DNA from: Endozoicomonas sp. OPT23
GTDB lineage: Bacteria; Pseudomonadota; Gammaproteobacteria; Pseudomonadales; Endozoicomonadaceae
Direction: 5' to 3'
Assembly: GCF_009653635.1 (NCBI RefSeq)
Contig: NZ_PPFD01000006.1
Location: forward strand, 673,836-737,835
Length of the DNA stretch: 64,000 bases
Of this stretch, positions 51,763 to 60,441 are shown piece by piece. How positions within the stretch are numbered: position 1 is the first letter of the stretch; each line of letters begins with the position of its first letter. The notes beneath the pieces were generated by a model. The model ran no database searches, was not told the origin of the DNA, and worked only from the letters and a program-made list of their open reading frames with translations. A program made the translations under genes and the position numbers.

Positions 51763-52350
51763 TCAGGCAGATTTTGCCAGAGGCTGTAGCGAGAAACGCT
51801 TCATCTCACTGTAGCGGGTACCTTCTTCAGTTGTCTCACTCTTCATCAGTACAATTTCACTGACGTTCATGCGATAACTTGGAATATTAAAGAAGTCGCT
51901 ATGAGTGACATGATGATGCTGATTAAAGCGCGCCAGCGTTACATGAGGGCGGAAGTTTCTCAACTCACGCCGCATGCCACACTCTTTTGCGGTGCGCTCA
52001 CAGATTCGTGCCAGCGTATTCAACTGTTGACCTGAATGCATATTCAGCGCCAACTCTCGAGGCTGGTGCGCATCGGGGAAAAACTCGAAACAGCCTGTCA
52101 TACAATCAAAAGTTTGCATATCAGTCAGTGCGTGCTCGAGAGTATGAGCGTATTGCTCAAGACTGGTATCGTCACACTCACCAAGGAATTTCAGTGTTAC
52201 ATGTTGCTGCTGAGGTACCATCCAGCGCAGCTTGTGCTGCAGCAGATCGCCAGCCCGGTGTTGGGCTTTTTTGTGCAAAATGGCTGCCAGCTCCAGTGGA
52301 ACTCTTACAGCGATAAAGGCACGGACGGTTTTTTGATCTTGTGTTTTCAT
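51763..52350 (-). CDS. thpR: RNA 2',3'-cyclic phosphodiesterase ThpR
   Basis: A 2H-phosphoesterase of 195 aa. The two catalytic HxTx motifs are HVTLKFLGE (around residue 50) and HVTLARF (around residue 140). RAFIAVRVPLELAAIL at the start and a C-terminal SEIVLMKSE strand are typical of the ThpR/LigT family. Members open 2',3'-cyclic phosphates and can join tRNA halves with 2'-5' bonds in vitro. The cellular role is unclear. ATG 52350 is chosen; a TTG lies four codons upstream. Confidence 0.9.
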   Translation of the reverse strand: MKTQDQKTVRAFIAVRVPLELAAILHKKAQHRAGDLLQHKLRWMVPQQQHVTLKFLGECDDTSLEQYAHTLEHALTDMQTFDCMTGCFEFFPDAHQPRELALNMHSGQQLNTLARICERTAKECGMRRELRNFRPHVTLARFNQHHHVTHSDFFNIPSYRMNVSEIVLMKSETTEEGTRYSEMKRFSLQPLAKSA

Positions 52351-52440
52351 CAGGGACTTCAACTACCACCGTCTACATCAGATGCGATTATGCCGCTTGC
52401 AAAATAAGATGACGATGGCAACCAGCTAATTCATAAGGAT

Positions 52441-53847
52441 TTAATACCCGGAATCGCTTCGAGCCAGAGCCTGTAGTAAACGACGATCGGGCTTTATACC
52501 GATGCCGGAATATTCAGCAGGAAGCAAGCGGATTACGTCAGGAACTTTCAAACGACCAATATTGCCTGCCAGCATCCTTTTTGTAAATAGTGGATCAAAC
52601 CTATCGTTTTCCGTTTCCACAAAGGCATAGGGTCTACTGCCGTATTCCTGATGAGCTATTGATACCACAACTGCCTGCACGATTCCGTCAAGGCTGAGTA
52701 AAGCCTGCTCAATTTCCTCGGGATGAATATTCTCCCCACCGGAAATCATCATATTATCACGCCGTCCGGTAACCTTCAGGTTGCCTTGATACCAACAGCC
52801 AAGGTCGCCTGTATGAAACCAGCCGTCTGTCGCCAGCAGAGAAGACAGACTACCATCACTGTAATAACCGGCCGCCAGCGTCTCCCCTCTGACACATATT
52901 TCATCAGCCTCGTTAATCGCAAGCTCTCTGTACGGCAATGGTTTACCTGACGTGACTCCAGCATTCATAAAACAGGGTTTACCTGTCGTCACCTGTGAGC
53001 TCATTTCCGTCAACCCATAAGTCGTCAGTAATTGCACACCCTGATTTTCAACTATGGATACGACCTCTTCAGAAGCATAACCACCACCCAGCAGAACCAA
53101 ATTGACCTGTGTTTTAGAAAAATGAAAACCTTCATGATTAATCAGTCTGTAGAGCTGAGTATTCACCAATGACAAATGAGTTACTTTTTCCTGCATCAGC
53201 AGATTGGCCAATGACGTCTTTTCAGTGTCTATCACCATTGTCGCACCGGCCAGCAGGCAGCGAATGACGATACTGAAACCTCCAACGTGAAACAATGGCA
53301 GGGAAAGCAACCAGCTATCACCTTCCTTAAGATCAATATTGGCCTTAGAGCCTTCTGCACTGCACCAGTGATTACTAAAAGTGTGAGCAACCGCTTTAGG
53401 CACACCCGTGGTACCAGAGGTAGCAATCAGATTGAACAATCGATGTGTTTCAATTTTAATGGGGGCAGGGTTTTGTGAAAATTCATCAATTAATTCAGGA
53501 AGTTGCAGCTCTGTAGCATTCTCAAGAAAAACACCTAAAGTAAATCTGCTTCCAATACGGTTGCCATAAGCCTCAATCTGCTGGAGAGGGAACCTGTGAT
53601 TCGCCGGACAATAGATAAACCCGGAACGCAAACAGGCAATAATTAGAATGACAGATGTAAGTGGATTTTCAGTAACCACCAAAAATCGATCACCGACGTC
53701 CAAGCCGCTGTCGTTGAGGTAATCTCGATACTGTTCCACCCAGGTATCAAGCATAAGTCGTGAAATTTTTTTACCGTTCAGACTTATTACCGGCTTATTT
53801 GAATCTTCAATGACCCACTGCCTCAGCGGGCAATATTGCTGCACCAT
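52441..53847 (-). CDS. menE: o-Succinylbenzoate-CoA ligase MenE
   Basis: Activates o-succinylbenzoate to its CoA thioester in menaquinone synthesis. The 468-aa ANL-superfamily enzyme has the AMP-binding P-loop LIATSGTTGVPKAVAH (residues ~139-154), LTTYGLTEMSSQV, GWFHTGDLG with the hinge region GRRDNMMISGGENIHPEEIE, and the C-terminal catalytic Lys region (GIKPDRRLL). It is the last gene of the men operon and overlaps menC by 25 bases, with GGAG before its ATG. Confidence 0.93.
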   Translation of the reverse strand: MVQQYCPLRQWVIEDSNKPVISLNGKKISRLMLDTWVEQYRDYLNDSGLDVGDRFLVVTENPLTSVILIIACLRSGFIYCPANHRFPLQQIEAYGNRIGSRFTLGVFLENATELQLPELIDEFSQNPAPIKIETHRLFNLIATSGTTGVPKAVAHTFSNHWCSAEGSKANIDLKEGDSWLLSLPLFHVGGFSIVIRCLLAGATMVIDTEKTSLANLLMQEKVTHLSLVNTQLYRLINHEGFHFSKTQVNLVLLGGGYASEEVVSIVENQGVQLLTTYGLTEMSSQVTTGKPCFMNAGVTSGKPLPYRELAINEADEICVRGETLAAGYYSDGSLSSLLATDGWFHTGDLGCWYQGNLKVTGRRDNMMISGGENIHPEEIEQALLSLDGIVQAVVVSIAHQEYGSRPYAFVETENDRFDPLFTKRMLAGNIGRLKVPDVIRLLPAEYSGIGIKPDRRLLQALARSDSGY

Positions 53848-54818
53848 ATCTGCTCCATTGAATTCAGTATTTCCTGCGGCAATCTCTGCCGCTGATCTGG
53901 CAGACCAAAACAGAGGGGGTAAGCAAAAGCAGATAATGTATCAAAGCCGTGCAACTCATCTGAAGCCAGTTGACAGGCAAGACGACGAATTAAATCTACT
54001 CCCAGATGAGACTCGAAAGTAGAACTGAAAACGATACGATGGCCGTCTTTCTGTGCTTGATTTATCCAGCCTTGATATCGACTCAGGCCGCCCACCAGCG
54101 TTGGTTTTATGACCAGAGCCTTTAACCCTTCACTATTGCAATAAGAATAATCCGGCGACTGCAGTGTCTCATCCAGCGCATACCCTAAACCAGACAAACG
54201 ATATAGCTCTTCATTACGGCAGGCCGTAATCATCGGCTCTTCTATATAACTGACTCTGTTAATTGGTATCGCTTTGGCATAGTTTAAAGTCTGATTGAAT
54301 GACCACTGCTGGTTAGCGTCCAGTCTGAGACGAACTGTTTCAGGCAGGATCTTCAATATTTGTCGGGTAGCGTCTATATCAAGCTCAACAGACTGGCGGC
54401 CGACCTTGAACTTGAACTCTGCTGGCCAGTCCCCCTTCCAGCTCGTCAATCTCTGAATAATATCTGACTGGCTACCGATCAGTAATGGAGCCACTTTAAG
54501 TTCATTATCACAGGCTTTAGTCAGATTGGAATCAAGAGCTGATTCAACGGCAAAGGCGACACTGGCGGGAAGATCTGCAGGGATGCTCTGATTATTCAGA
54601 AGTGCTTTCGCAGCACTTACCAATGCGCCTTCTACTTCAAACAGAGATTCACGGCTAAAATCTGGCAGAGGAGCTGCTTCACCATAAAGGTAGTTATTTT
54701 GAGCCGTTTTGAATTCAACAATAAGGCCTTCCCTGTTATCAAGGGAGCAGCCTTTAAGTGGTAATGAATATTTGAGTGGCAGCACGTAGCGAAATACTGC
54801 CGCAGAAGAAATGATCAA
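53823..54818 (-). CDS. menC: o-Succinylbenzoate synthase MenC
   Basis: An enolase-superfamily dehydratase that turns SHCHC into o-succinylbenzoate. Recognised by FKFKVGRQSVELDIDATRQIL with the KxK catalytic Lys, LRLDANQQWSF, IEEPM and LDETL metal ligands, and ALVIKPTLVGGL with the second Lys. No ATG lies near the family N-terminus. I chose TTG 54818, ten bases after the menH stop codon, with AAGAGAG before it. This gives 331 aa, close to the usual size. An upstream ATG at 54908 would bury 80 bases in menH. Confidence 0.88.
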   Translation of the reverse strand: MIISSAAVFRYVLPLKYSLPLKGCSLDNREGLIVEFKTAQNNYLYGEAAPLPDFSRESLFEVEGALVSAAKALLNNQSIPADLPASVAFAVESALDSNLTKACDNELKVAPLLIGSQSDIIQRLTSWKGDWPAEFKFKVGRQSVELDIDATRQILKILPETVRLRLDANQQWSFNQTLNYAKAIPINRVSYIEEPMITACRNEELYRLSGLGYALDETLQSPDYSYCNSEGLKALVIKPTLVGGLSRYQGWINQAQKDGHRIVFSSTFESHLGVDLIRRLACQLASDELHGFDTLSAFAYPLCFGLPDQRQRLPQEILNSMEQIWCSNIAR

Positions 54819-54828
54819 GCGCGCTCTC

Positions 54829-55623
54829 TTACTGAAGTGCTTCTCTGAGAACGTTTGCCATGACTTCCGGCTGTTCTCTGTGAATATTATGACCGGCATT
54901 GCTGACATTATGAATATTCAATACACAGCCTGCCTCAAGCAACTGATGGGCAATAGCCTGAAATTTAATATCCCTGTCGCCATGAAGGTAAATGATCGGG
55001 TGATGCGCGCTACCAAGGCTGTTCCAGAGCGAGGGCTGTTTAGCCAAACTATAGCCCTCAAGCGCATCAGCCAACATTGTACCTTCAGTGTTATTTGCCA
55101 GACGGCTCTTCATCAAGCTTGCACGCACCCTGCTGTTAAGGTCTGCAAACACCGCCTGATGATACCAGCTTGTTAAAACATCTGATAAAGGTTCAGTACG
55201 AAACTGCGATGCCCAGGACAGGTCATTATCCAGCCTTTCTGCACGTTCACTGTCTTCCAGACCCGGATGAGACGACTCCACCACCAGTTTTTGAATACCT
55301 TCAGGAAACCTGTGTGCATGATACATGGCCAGCCGACCTCCCAGAGAGTACCCAACCAGTACATACTCTTTAATGTCCAGCTGCAGCAGAGTTGCAGATA
55401 AAAGCTCGCTGAACACCTCAAAAGCATTCTCTTTCACTACCGGAACCGTTCTACTGTGCCCATGCCCAGGAAGATCTATCGCTACCAAGTACTGCTCCGG
55501 TGCCAGATGCTCTGCCAGTAGAGACCAGTCACTACAATCACCAAGAAAACCATGCAACAAAACCACAGGCGTTCCTTCTCTGACACCCCAGGTTCGATAA
55601 GCAAGATTGACCACTTCACTCAT
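54829..55623 (-). CDS. menH: SHCHC synthase MenH
   Basis: An alpha/beta-hydrolase of 264 aa that eliminates pyruvate from SEPHCHC to give SHCHC, the step after MenD. It has the oxyanion region VVLLHGFLGDCSDW, the nucleophile elbow LVGYSLGGRLAMYHA (Ser near residue 93), the Asp in YLHGDRD and the His in SNAGHNIHREQP. Its ATG overlaps the menD stop codon (ATGA). Placement between menD and menC matches the E. coli order, except that menB is absent after it. Confidence 0.93.
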   Translation of the reverse strand: MSEVVNLAYRTWGVREGTPVVLLHGFLGDCSDWSLLAEHLAPEQYLVAIDLPGHGHSRTVPVVKENAFEVFSELLSATLLQLDIKEYVLVGYSLGGRLAMYHAHRFPEGIQKLVVESSHPGLEDSERAERLDNDLSWASQFRTEPLSDVLTSWYHQAVFADLNSRVRASLMKSRLANNTEGTMLADALEGYSLAKQPSLWNSLGSAHHPIIYLHGDRDIKFQAIAHQLLEAGCVLNIHNVSNAGHNIHREQPEVMANVLREALQ

Positions 55624-57383
55624 AACGACTCCTTCAACAAGCTGACCACTTGTTTGATCTGCTCAGCGGCCTGACCCGGCTGAGTTGTGACTTCAATCAG
55701 GGTACAGCCGTTAATGTCAAAAGCCTTCAGGCATTGCTTAGTAAACTCAGAACGATTGAGAGGGTTAGAATATCTAACACCAAACATCTCCGCAGCATGA
55801 CGGGCATCCAGTCCATGTGGAGTTTGAAAATACTTACCGGCCGCATCACCTGTTTTCTCTACGGGAAGAAGGCTGAAAATACCGCCACCATCATTATTGA
55901 CCATTACAACAACCAGTGGGGTCTCAACCTTCGCTAGCAACTGCATTGAATTCAGGTCATGTAAAAACGACAAATCACCAACAATTGCCAGCAGAGATTC
56001 CTCACTCCCCGTTGCACAGCCTGCAGCTGTTGCCAACAAACCATCGATACCACTGGCACCCCGGTTACTGAAAACTCTGCCGACCTGACTTCCTGAGAAC
56101 ATATCCAGCAGACGGACTGGCAAGCTGTTCCCCACAAACAGGTTAGTCGAAGATGGTAAAATTTGGGTCAGTTTATGCCCCAGCCAGACTTCGGTCAGAT
56201 CATCATGTTGCTCTGTATAGCCTGCCACTACTCCGCCTGCAGATTCAGACAACTCTTTCAGTCTATCTTGTTTAACAGAGCTATCATTTGAACGACTGTA
56301 GCCTGAAAGACTGCCTACCAGCTCAGTAATACCTTTGAGCACCGGTGCTATAAAGCGGGCTGAAGTGACCTGAGAAGGATCAAGCCAACGCTGCTCATCA
56401 CTTAATAACCAATAGCTTTGCCATTCATTATTAGCTAATAGAGCATTCAGCCTTTTTGAAACGATATGGCTGCCAACCTGTATGACTCTGTCTGCCTCGG
56501 CAAGCAGTCTCGAACCCTCTGAAGTAACCAACATAAGATCAGCATACTTCAGTGTCTTTTCATGTCCGTGCAAAGGTGACTGCACATCTGCAACGATTGG
56601 CCAGCCTAGCCGTTCAGATAGCGCTATAAGCTTCGTAGCGATTACACAACTATCAGTACTTTCAGGTAACTTCCCGACCACAAGCAATCCATCACTCTGA
56701 ACAAATTCACTAACGTCCTTTTCACTGAATGACCAGGAGGGTTCATTACTTTCGAAGTATTCGGTGTAAGGTTTATCACTTTTGTTCCAGTGGCCTGTTT
56801 TACCAACCCAACCACCAAAATCTTGTAACTCACCATCCGGGTAGAAAGGTTCTCGAAACATGCAATTGATATGCAGAGGCAGCCGTTTATCACATGAGCG
56901 TGCATAAGCCTGGTCGATACTACCCAATAGCCAGTTTGCTGAAATATTTTCATCTGGCGCTGGCCAGTAAATACTGGCCGCAGGATAGTCCGCAAAGATC
57001 TCATGCTGCTGAATGGCCTGGTTGGCACCACAACCAACCAGTTCTGTAGGCCGGTCCGCAGTAATCAGTATCAAAGGTACGCCGAACTGCTTTGCTTCCA
57101 CCAATGCAGGATAAAGATTGGCGACAGCAGAGCCTGAAGTGGTGATCACAGCAACCGCACGACCGCTACCTTTTGCCAGTCCCAGCGCAAAAAATGCCAG
57201 ACCACGTTCGTCAAAATGAACATGTTTACGGTATTTCTCCATATCGGCAGCAGCAAGTGTCAGTGGTGCAGATCGCGAACCTGGAGCAATACAGAGATCC
57301 CGAACCCCAAGCCTCCATAACTCTTCCAGCAACAGATTAGCCCAGAGGGTATTCCGATTATGATGCCTGATGGGAAAAGTCAT
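55620..57383 (-). CDS. menD: 2-Succinyl-SEPHCHC synthase MenD
   Basis: A thiamine-diphosphate enzyme that joins isochorismate and 2-oxoglutarate, the first committed step of menaquinone synthesis. The 587-aa protein starts NRNTLWANLLLEELWRLGV and has LCIAPGSRSAPLTLAA, HFDERGLAFFALGLAKGSG with the catalytic Glu, and the TPP motif in LAIVGDLSFLHDLNSMQ...VMVNNDGGGIFSLLP. I chose ATG 57383 with AGGA 8 bases upstream, overlapping menF by 26 bases. An upstream extension lacks a ribosome site. Confidence 0.95.
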   Translation of the reverse strand: MTFPIRHHNRNTLWANLLLEELWRLGVRDLCIAPGSRSAPLTLAAADMEKYRKHVHFDERGLAFFALGLAKGSGRAVAVITTSGSAVANLYPALVEAKQFGVPLILITADRPTELVGCGANQAIQQHEIFADYPAASIYWPAPDENISANWLLGSIDQAYARSCDKRLPLHINCMFREPFYPDGELQDFGGWVGKTGHWNKSDKPYTEYFESNEPSWSFSEKDVSEFVQSDGLLVVGKLPESTDSCVIATKLIALSERLGWPIVADVQSPLHGHEKTLKYADLMLVTSEGSRLLAEADRVIQVGSHIVSKRLNALLANNEWQSYWLLSDEQRWLDPSQVTSARFIAPVLKGITELVGSLSGYSRSNDSSVKQDRLKELSESAGGVVAGYTEQHDDLTEVWLGHKLTQILPSSTNLFVGNSLPVRLLDMFSGSQVGRVFSNRGASGIDGLLATAAGCATGSEESLLAIVGDLSFLHDLNSMQLLAKVETPLVVVMVNNDGGGIFSLLPVEKTGDAAGKYFQTPHGLDARHAAEMFGVRYSNPLNRSEFTKQCLKAFDINGCTLIEVTTQPGQAAEQIKQVVSLLKESL

Positions 57384-58791
57384 GGGCAAATCCTGTTGAA
57401 TTAATCGTCTCCTGGCTGTTCCAACAACTTTCAGGAATTTCCTGTTCACCGAGCAGGGTCAAAAGAGTCGCAATCTTATTGTTTAACTCACTCCACTCTT
57501 CCCAGGCTTTGGAACCATCAACAATGCCTGCACCGGAGAACAGCGATAAGCTGTTGTTTCTCAATAAGGCACTGCGAATAGAAACTGTAAATTCCGACTT
57601 GCGATCACCAATCACACCACAGGTTCCAGCATAAAGCCCTCGTGAGTAACCTTCTTCGGATTCAATAAACGCCATAGCCTCCTCCCTACCCGTGCCACCT
57701 ACTGCAGGTGTTGGGTGAAGCGCTGAAAACAGTTCTCCATCACCAATATGCTGTTTCAAAACCCCTCTGATCAGATGTCTGAGATGCTGAATGCGCTTGA
57801 GCTTGACGACAGAATGGCTACGATCAAACTCCAGAGAATCGCACACTTCATTTAGTCTTTGTCGTATATCATCTAATACAAGATTATTTTCATGGATATT
57901 TTTGGCATCATTCAGCAGCCGTAATTCCAGCCGAAAGTCTTCGTCTCGGCTTTCACCTCTGGACGTTGTTCCTGCCAGGGCTTCGGTATGAATCACACCG
58001 TCGACACGACTGAATAATCGCTCAGGAGAGCAACCAAAAAAGAAGTCACCATTATCCGCTTCAAAGGCGAAGACATAAGAGCGGGGATTAATAACCTGCC
58101 ATTGTTGCAGCAATACCCAGAGATCAAGATGACCGTTGAGCGCCATTCTGGTTTCACGGGAGAGAACCACTTTCTTTAAATTATTCTGGCCAATGGCAGC
58201 CATAGTCTTTTCCATCAGGCTTTGCCAGCGATCTGGGCAAGGCCTGAACCTAGGTGCCGCAAGCATATAGTCCCAGTCAGGATCAGTGAGTTGCCAATTG
58301 ATGGTTTCTAGACACTGCCTGGCCTGACTCAGACTCTCCCTCCAGGCTTCTTTGCTGTCTCGCGATAGATTGCAAGCCAGAAAACAACCTTTGCGTCGCT
58401 GGACAATTTCGATCAGTGGGACGAAAAATTCACCATAGCCGAACTGAGGCCAAACCATATGAGGCTTATCAGAGAACGAGAGGTAGCTGAGGCAACGCCC
58501 GGATTCAGGCAGTTTACTGTGTGCTGTCAGGAACACTTCACCGGCTTCTTCCTTGTTGTTCACAACTTGAGACCAGCTCCGTCCCAAGCCTGCAATTTTG
58601 ATATCGCTGTTACGATCCTGCCAATAACAGCGACCTGAAAAGCTCTGCGTTGACAGCCAGCTGAACAGGTTAATCATTGGCAGTGGCAGCTCCACCCGAA
58701 GCAATGCCGAGTCTGACTGATAACTGTCTTCAAGTGCCTGCAAGTGCTTAATCAGTTCTGCAGCCTGATTCTCAACCTCGTTAATCAACAC
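57358..58791 (-). CDS. menF: Isochorismate synthase MenF
   Basis: Converts chorismate to isochorismate for menaquinone. The 477-aa protein is a chorismate-utilising enzyme. It has the general-base Lys region NLKKVVLSRETRM (about residue 208), FFFGCSPERLFSRVDGVIHTEALAGTTSRG, the ELxxxAKNxHE-like LLNDAKNIHENNLVLDDI, and LHPTPAVGGTGREEAM near the metal site. The FTVSIRSALL strand and GAGIVDGSKAWEEWSE complete the pattern. It is the first gene of menFDHCE. A dedicated isochorismate siderophore pathway is unlikely because the men genes follow directly. Confidence 0.93.
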   Translation of the reverse strand: MLINEVENQAAELIKHLQALEDSYQSDSALLRVELPLPMINLFSWLSTQSFSGRCYWQDRNSDIKIAGLGRSWSQVVNNKEEAGEVFLTAHSKLPESGRCLSYLSFSDKPHMVWPQFGYGEFFVPLIEIVQRRKGCFLACNLSRDSKEAWRESLSQARQCLETINWQLTDPDWDYMLAAPRFRPCPDRWQSLMEKTMAAIGQNNLKKVVLSRETRMALNGHLDLWVLLQQWQVINPRSYVFAFEADNGDFFFGCSPERLFSRVDGVIHTEALAGTTSRGESRDEDFRLELRLLNDAKNIHENNLVLDDIRQRLNEVCDSLEFDRSHSVVKLKRIQHLRHLIRGVLKQHIGDGELFSALHPTPAVGGTGREEAMAFIESEEGYSRGLYAGTCGVIGDRKSEFTVSIRSALLRNNSLSLFSGAGIVDGSKAWEEWSELNNKIATLLTLLGEQEIPESCWNSQETINSTGFAHDFSHQAS

Positions 58792-58804
58792 CCAACTCCC
58801 AAGC

Positions 58805-58926
58805 TCTGCAGTACGGTTTTAAAGCCCAATTGTACGGTTTACAAGCTGCCACTAACAGCATGGTATATACCGAAGGGACTATTCTGTGAACAGCGGGCTT
58901 TGTTAACAAAAAACTATGTTAACAAA
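58805..58926. promoter_or_regulatory. Direct repeats in the menF / 110-aa gene divergent promoter region
   Basis: Two copies of TGTTAACAAA with palindromic GTTAAC cores lie 16 bases apart (58901-58910 and 58917-58926). Two copies of GTACGGTTT occur nearer menF (about 58811 and 58832). Both pairs look like binding sites for a regulator on one helical face or for a dimer. The regulator is unknown. Confidence 0.4.
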
Positions 58927-58976
58927 GGACATGTTATTATGGTCAATTGAATTACGCAGTGTACTGATTAAGAAAT

Positions 58977-59309
58977 ATGGCAACTAACGGTCAATCTGCC
59001 AAAAAATGGCTGGAAGAAAACCAGGGCAAAGCGTCTGATGAAAGAGTTCAACAGATCAGGAACAGTATTGCCGAGAAGCTGACAAAGCTGGATGATTCAG
59101 ACGACAGTTCATCGGGATTACTTGAAGCGCTGGATGTTCTCGATAACTACCTGCAGGGACCTGAGGAAACAGAATCAGCCACTGCGGAACAGGATGTGAA
59201 GCTCGACTTAAGCCCTCTTGGCTCGGAATCAAACCCGGACATTCCACAGTTAAGCCCTGAAGAAAAGCAAGCTCAGTTTAGAAAATTGCTGAAATCAGGG
59301 CAGCTCTGA
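58977..59309 (+). CDS. Small acidic hypothetical protein (110 aa)
   Basis: Not recognised. The 110-aa protein is acidic and helical at its N-terminus (SAKKWLEENQGKASDERVQQIRNSIAEKLTKL), then Asp/Ser-rich and probably disordered, and ends with a short amphipathic helix (SPEEKQAQFRKLLKSGQL). No membrane span or Cys is present. It is divergent from menF, with only a weak ribosome site (AAGAA). It lies convergent to the 78-aa gene at 59339. Regular codon usage and clean flanks favour a real gene. Confidence 0.55.
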   Translation: MATNGQSAKKWLEENQGKASDERVQQIRNSIAEKLTKLDDSDDSSSGLLEALDVLDNYLQGPEETESATAEQDVKLDLSPLGSESNPDIPQLSPEEKQAQFRKLLKSGQL

Positions 59310-59310
59310 A

Positions 59311-59365
59311 TAAAAAAAACTGGCTCTCAGTGCGGCTGTTAATGATGATCAATTTTCAGCCGCTG
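59311..59365 (-). terminator. Terminator of the 78-aa gene
   Basis: On the minus strand GCGGCTG at the end of the gene pairs with CAGCCGC just after it, and the sequence runs into T8 at 59318-59311. It overlaps the 3' end of the coding region. Confidence 0.6.
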
Positions 59366-59575
59366 GCACTCAGAAACGACCAGATCGTAACTCCAGTCTT
59401 TTCCCTCAGGTGCAGCCTCGTTATGTTCAATTAGCTTCTGGCAAACCTGCATAGGGTTAAGACCTTTCTTTAACAGCCTTTCCAGAGTTTTACGCAGCTC
59501 GCTATCATGAGCCTGCATATCCGTCGATGAATCTGGCTCGCCTTTTTTTCTGACTGCCACCTTAATCTGCTTCAT
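59339..59575 (-). CDS. Small hypothetical protein (78 aa)
   Basis: Not recognised. A 78-aa soluble protein with a basic start (KQIKVAVRKKGEP), then a helical region with an RKTLERLLKKGLNPMQVCQKLIEHN pattern that looks like a small protein-protein interaction module. It ends DLVVSECQRLKIDHH. GGAGG lies a few bases before the ATG, and a terminator overlaps its end, so it is very likely expressed. No functional clue comes from the neighbours. Confidence 0.65.
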   Translation of the reverse strand: MKQIKVAVRKKGEPDSSTDMQAHDSELRKTLERLLKKGLNPMQVCQKLIEHNEAAPEGKDWSYDLVVSECQRLKIDHH

Positions 59576-59694
59576 AGCGCCTCCGTTATTGCCCGACCAA
59601 CTGAGTATACCGCACTTTATCAGGAAGCTGTCTGAGTACCTAAAACTTATACCCTATACTTTTGAGTCTGATTTCAGGCAGTAGGAGTTTAGCT

Positions 59695-60240
59695 GTGAAA
59701 CGTCTTTATTATCTTGCCAAAACACTCGAGAGTGTCAGCAAAATCGTTGATGACCTGCATCATGAAGGCATATCAGACTGGAATATCCATGTCCTCAGTA
59801 AAGATGAAGCTGGTCTTTATCATCGCCATATACACAGCGCCCATATCTTTCAGCAAAATGATGTCATTCATTCTGGCTTACTGGGAGCCATGATGGGTAT
59901 TGTATTCGGCACCACTTTCTCCCTACTGATTGAATACTGGTTGCATGCACACGATCTTTCCATTGCCATTCATGCACTGGTAGCTGGAACCTTTACTATG
60001 TTTGGCGCCTGGAGTGGCGGACTAGTTGGAGTAATGAAAGAGAATTATAAAATCACACGCTTTCATCACGACCTGGAGAAAGGACAGTACCTGTTATTGA
60101 TAGACATACATAAAACTGAGGAAACCGCGATCCGACAGCAAATTTTGCGCTTTCATCCAGAAACTATATTTGCCGCTCAAGGTACAAGCCTCATACAACC
60201 TTTTAACTACCATTTCTGGTTTCCAGCCAAAAAAGTCTGA
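59695..60240 (+). CDS. DUF1269-like membrane protein
   Basis: A 181-aa protein. I chose GTG 59695 because GGAG lies 8 bases before it; the open frame runs from 59662. The N-terminus KRLYYLAKTLESVSKIVDDLHHEGISDWNIHVLSKDEAGL matches a conserved gammaproteobacterial family of unknown function. Two membrane helices follow (GLLGAMMGIVFGTTFSLLIEYW and ALVAGTFTMFGAWSGGLVGVM), then a soluble ferredoxin-like tail. The layout, with an ACT-like domain split by a hairpin of membrane helices, resembles DUF1269 stress proteins. The role is unknown. Confidence 0.7.
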   Translation: MKRLYYLAKTLESVSKIVDDLHHEGISDWNIHVLSKDEAGLYHRHIHSAHIFQQNDVIHSGLLGAMMGIVFGTTFSLLIEYWLHAHDLSIAIHALVAGTFTMFGAWSGGLVGVMKENYKITRFHHDLEKGQYLLLIDIHKTEETAIRQQILRFHPETIFAAQGTSLIQPFNYHFWFPAKKV

Positions 60241-60262
60241 TACGGTTTTCCGTAAAACCGTA
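60241..60262 (+). terminator. Hairpin after the DUF1269-like gene
   Basis: Perfect 9-bp stem TACGGTTTT / AAAACCGTA with loop CCGT, immediately after the stop codon. The downstream T content is modest (CTCTTTCC). Confidence 0.55.
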
Positions 60263-60441
60263 AGGCTCTTTCCTTAACCAGTACTTATATTTATCCAACC
60301 AACGTCGATAGCTGTTTCCCCACAAAAAATCCCTGCCAGAATCCTCAGGTCGAGTTCTGAATTATGCGCTATGCTTTCTGCCACCTGTAGCCACCCATTC
60401 CACTTAATTTTTTGATGGTGGCATATAGCTGAGTGGATATA

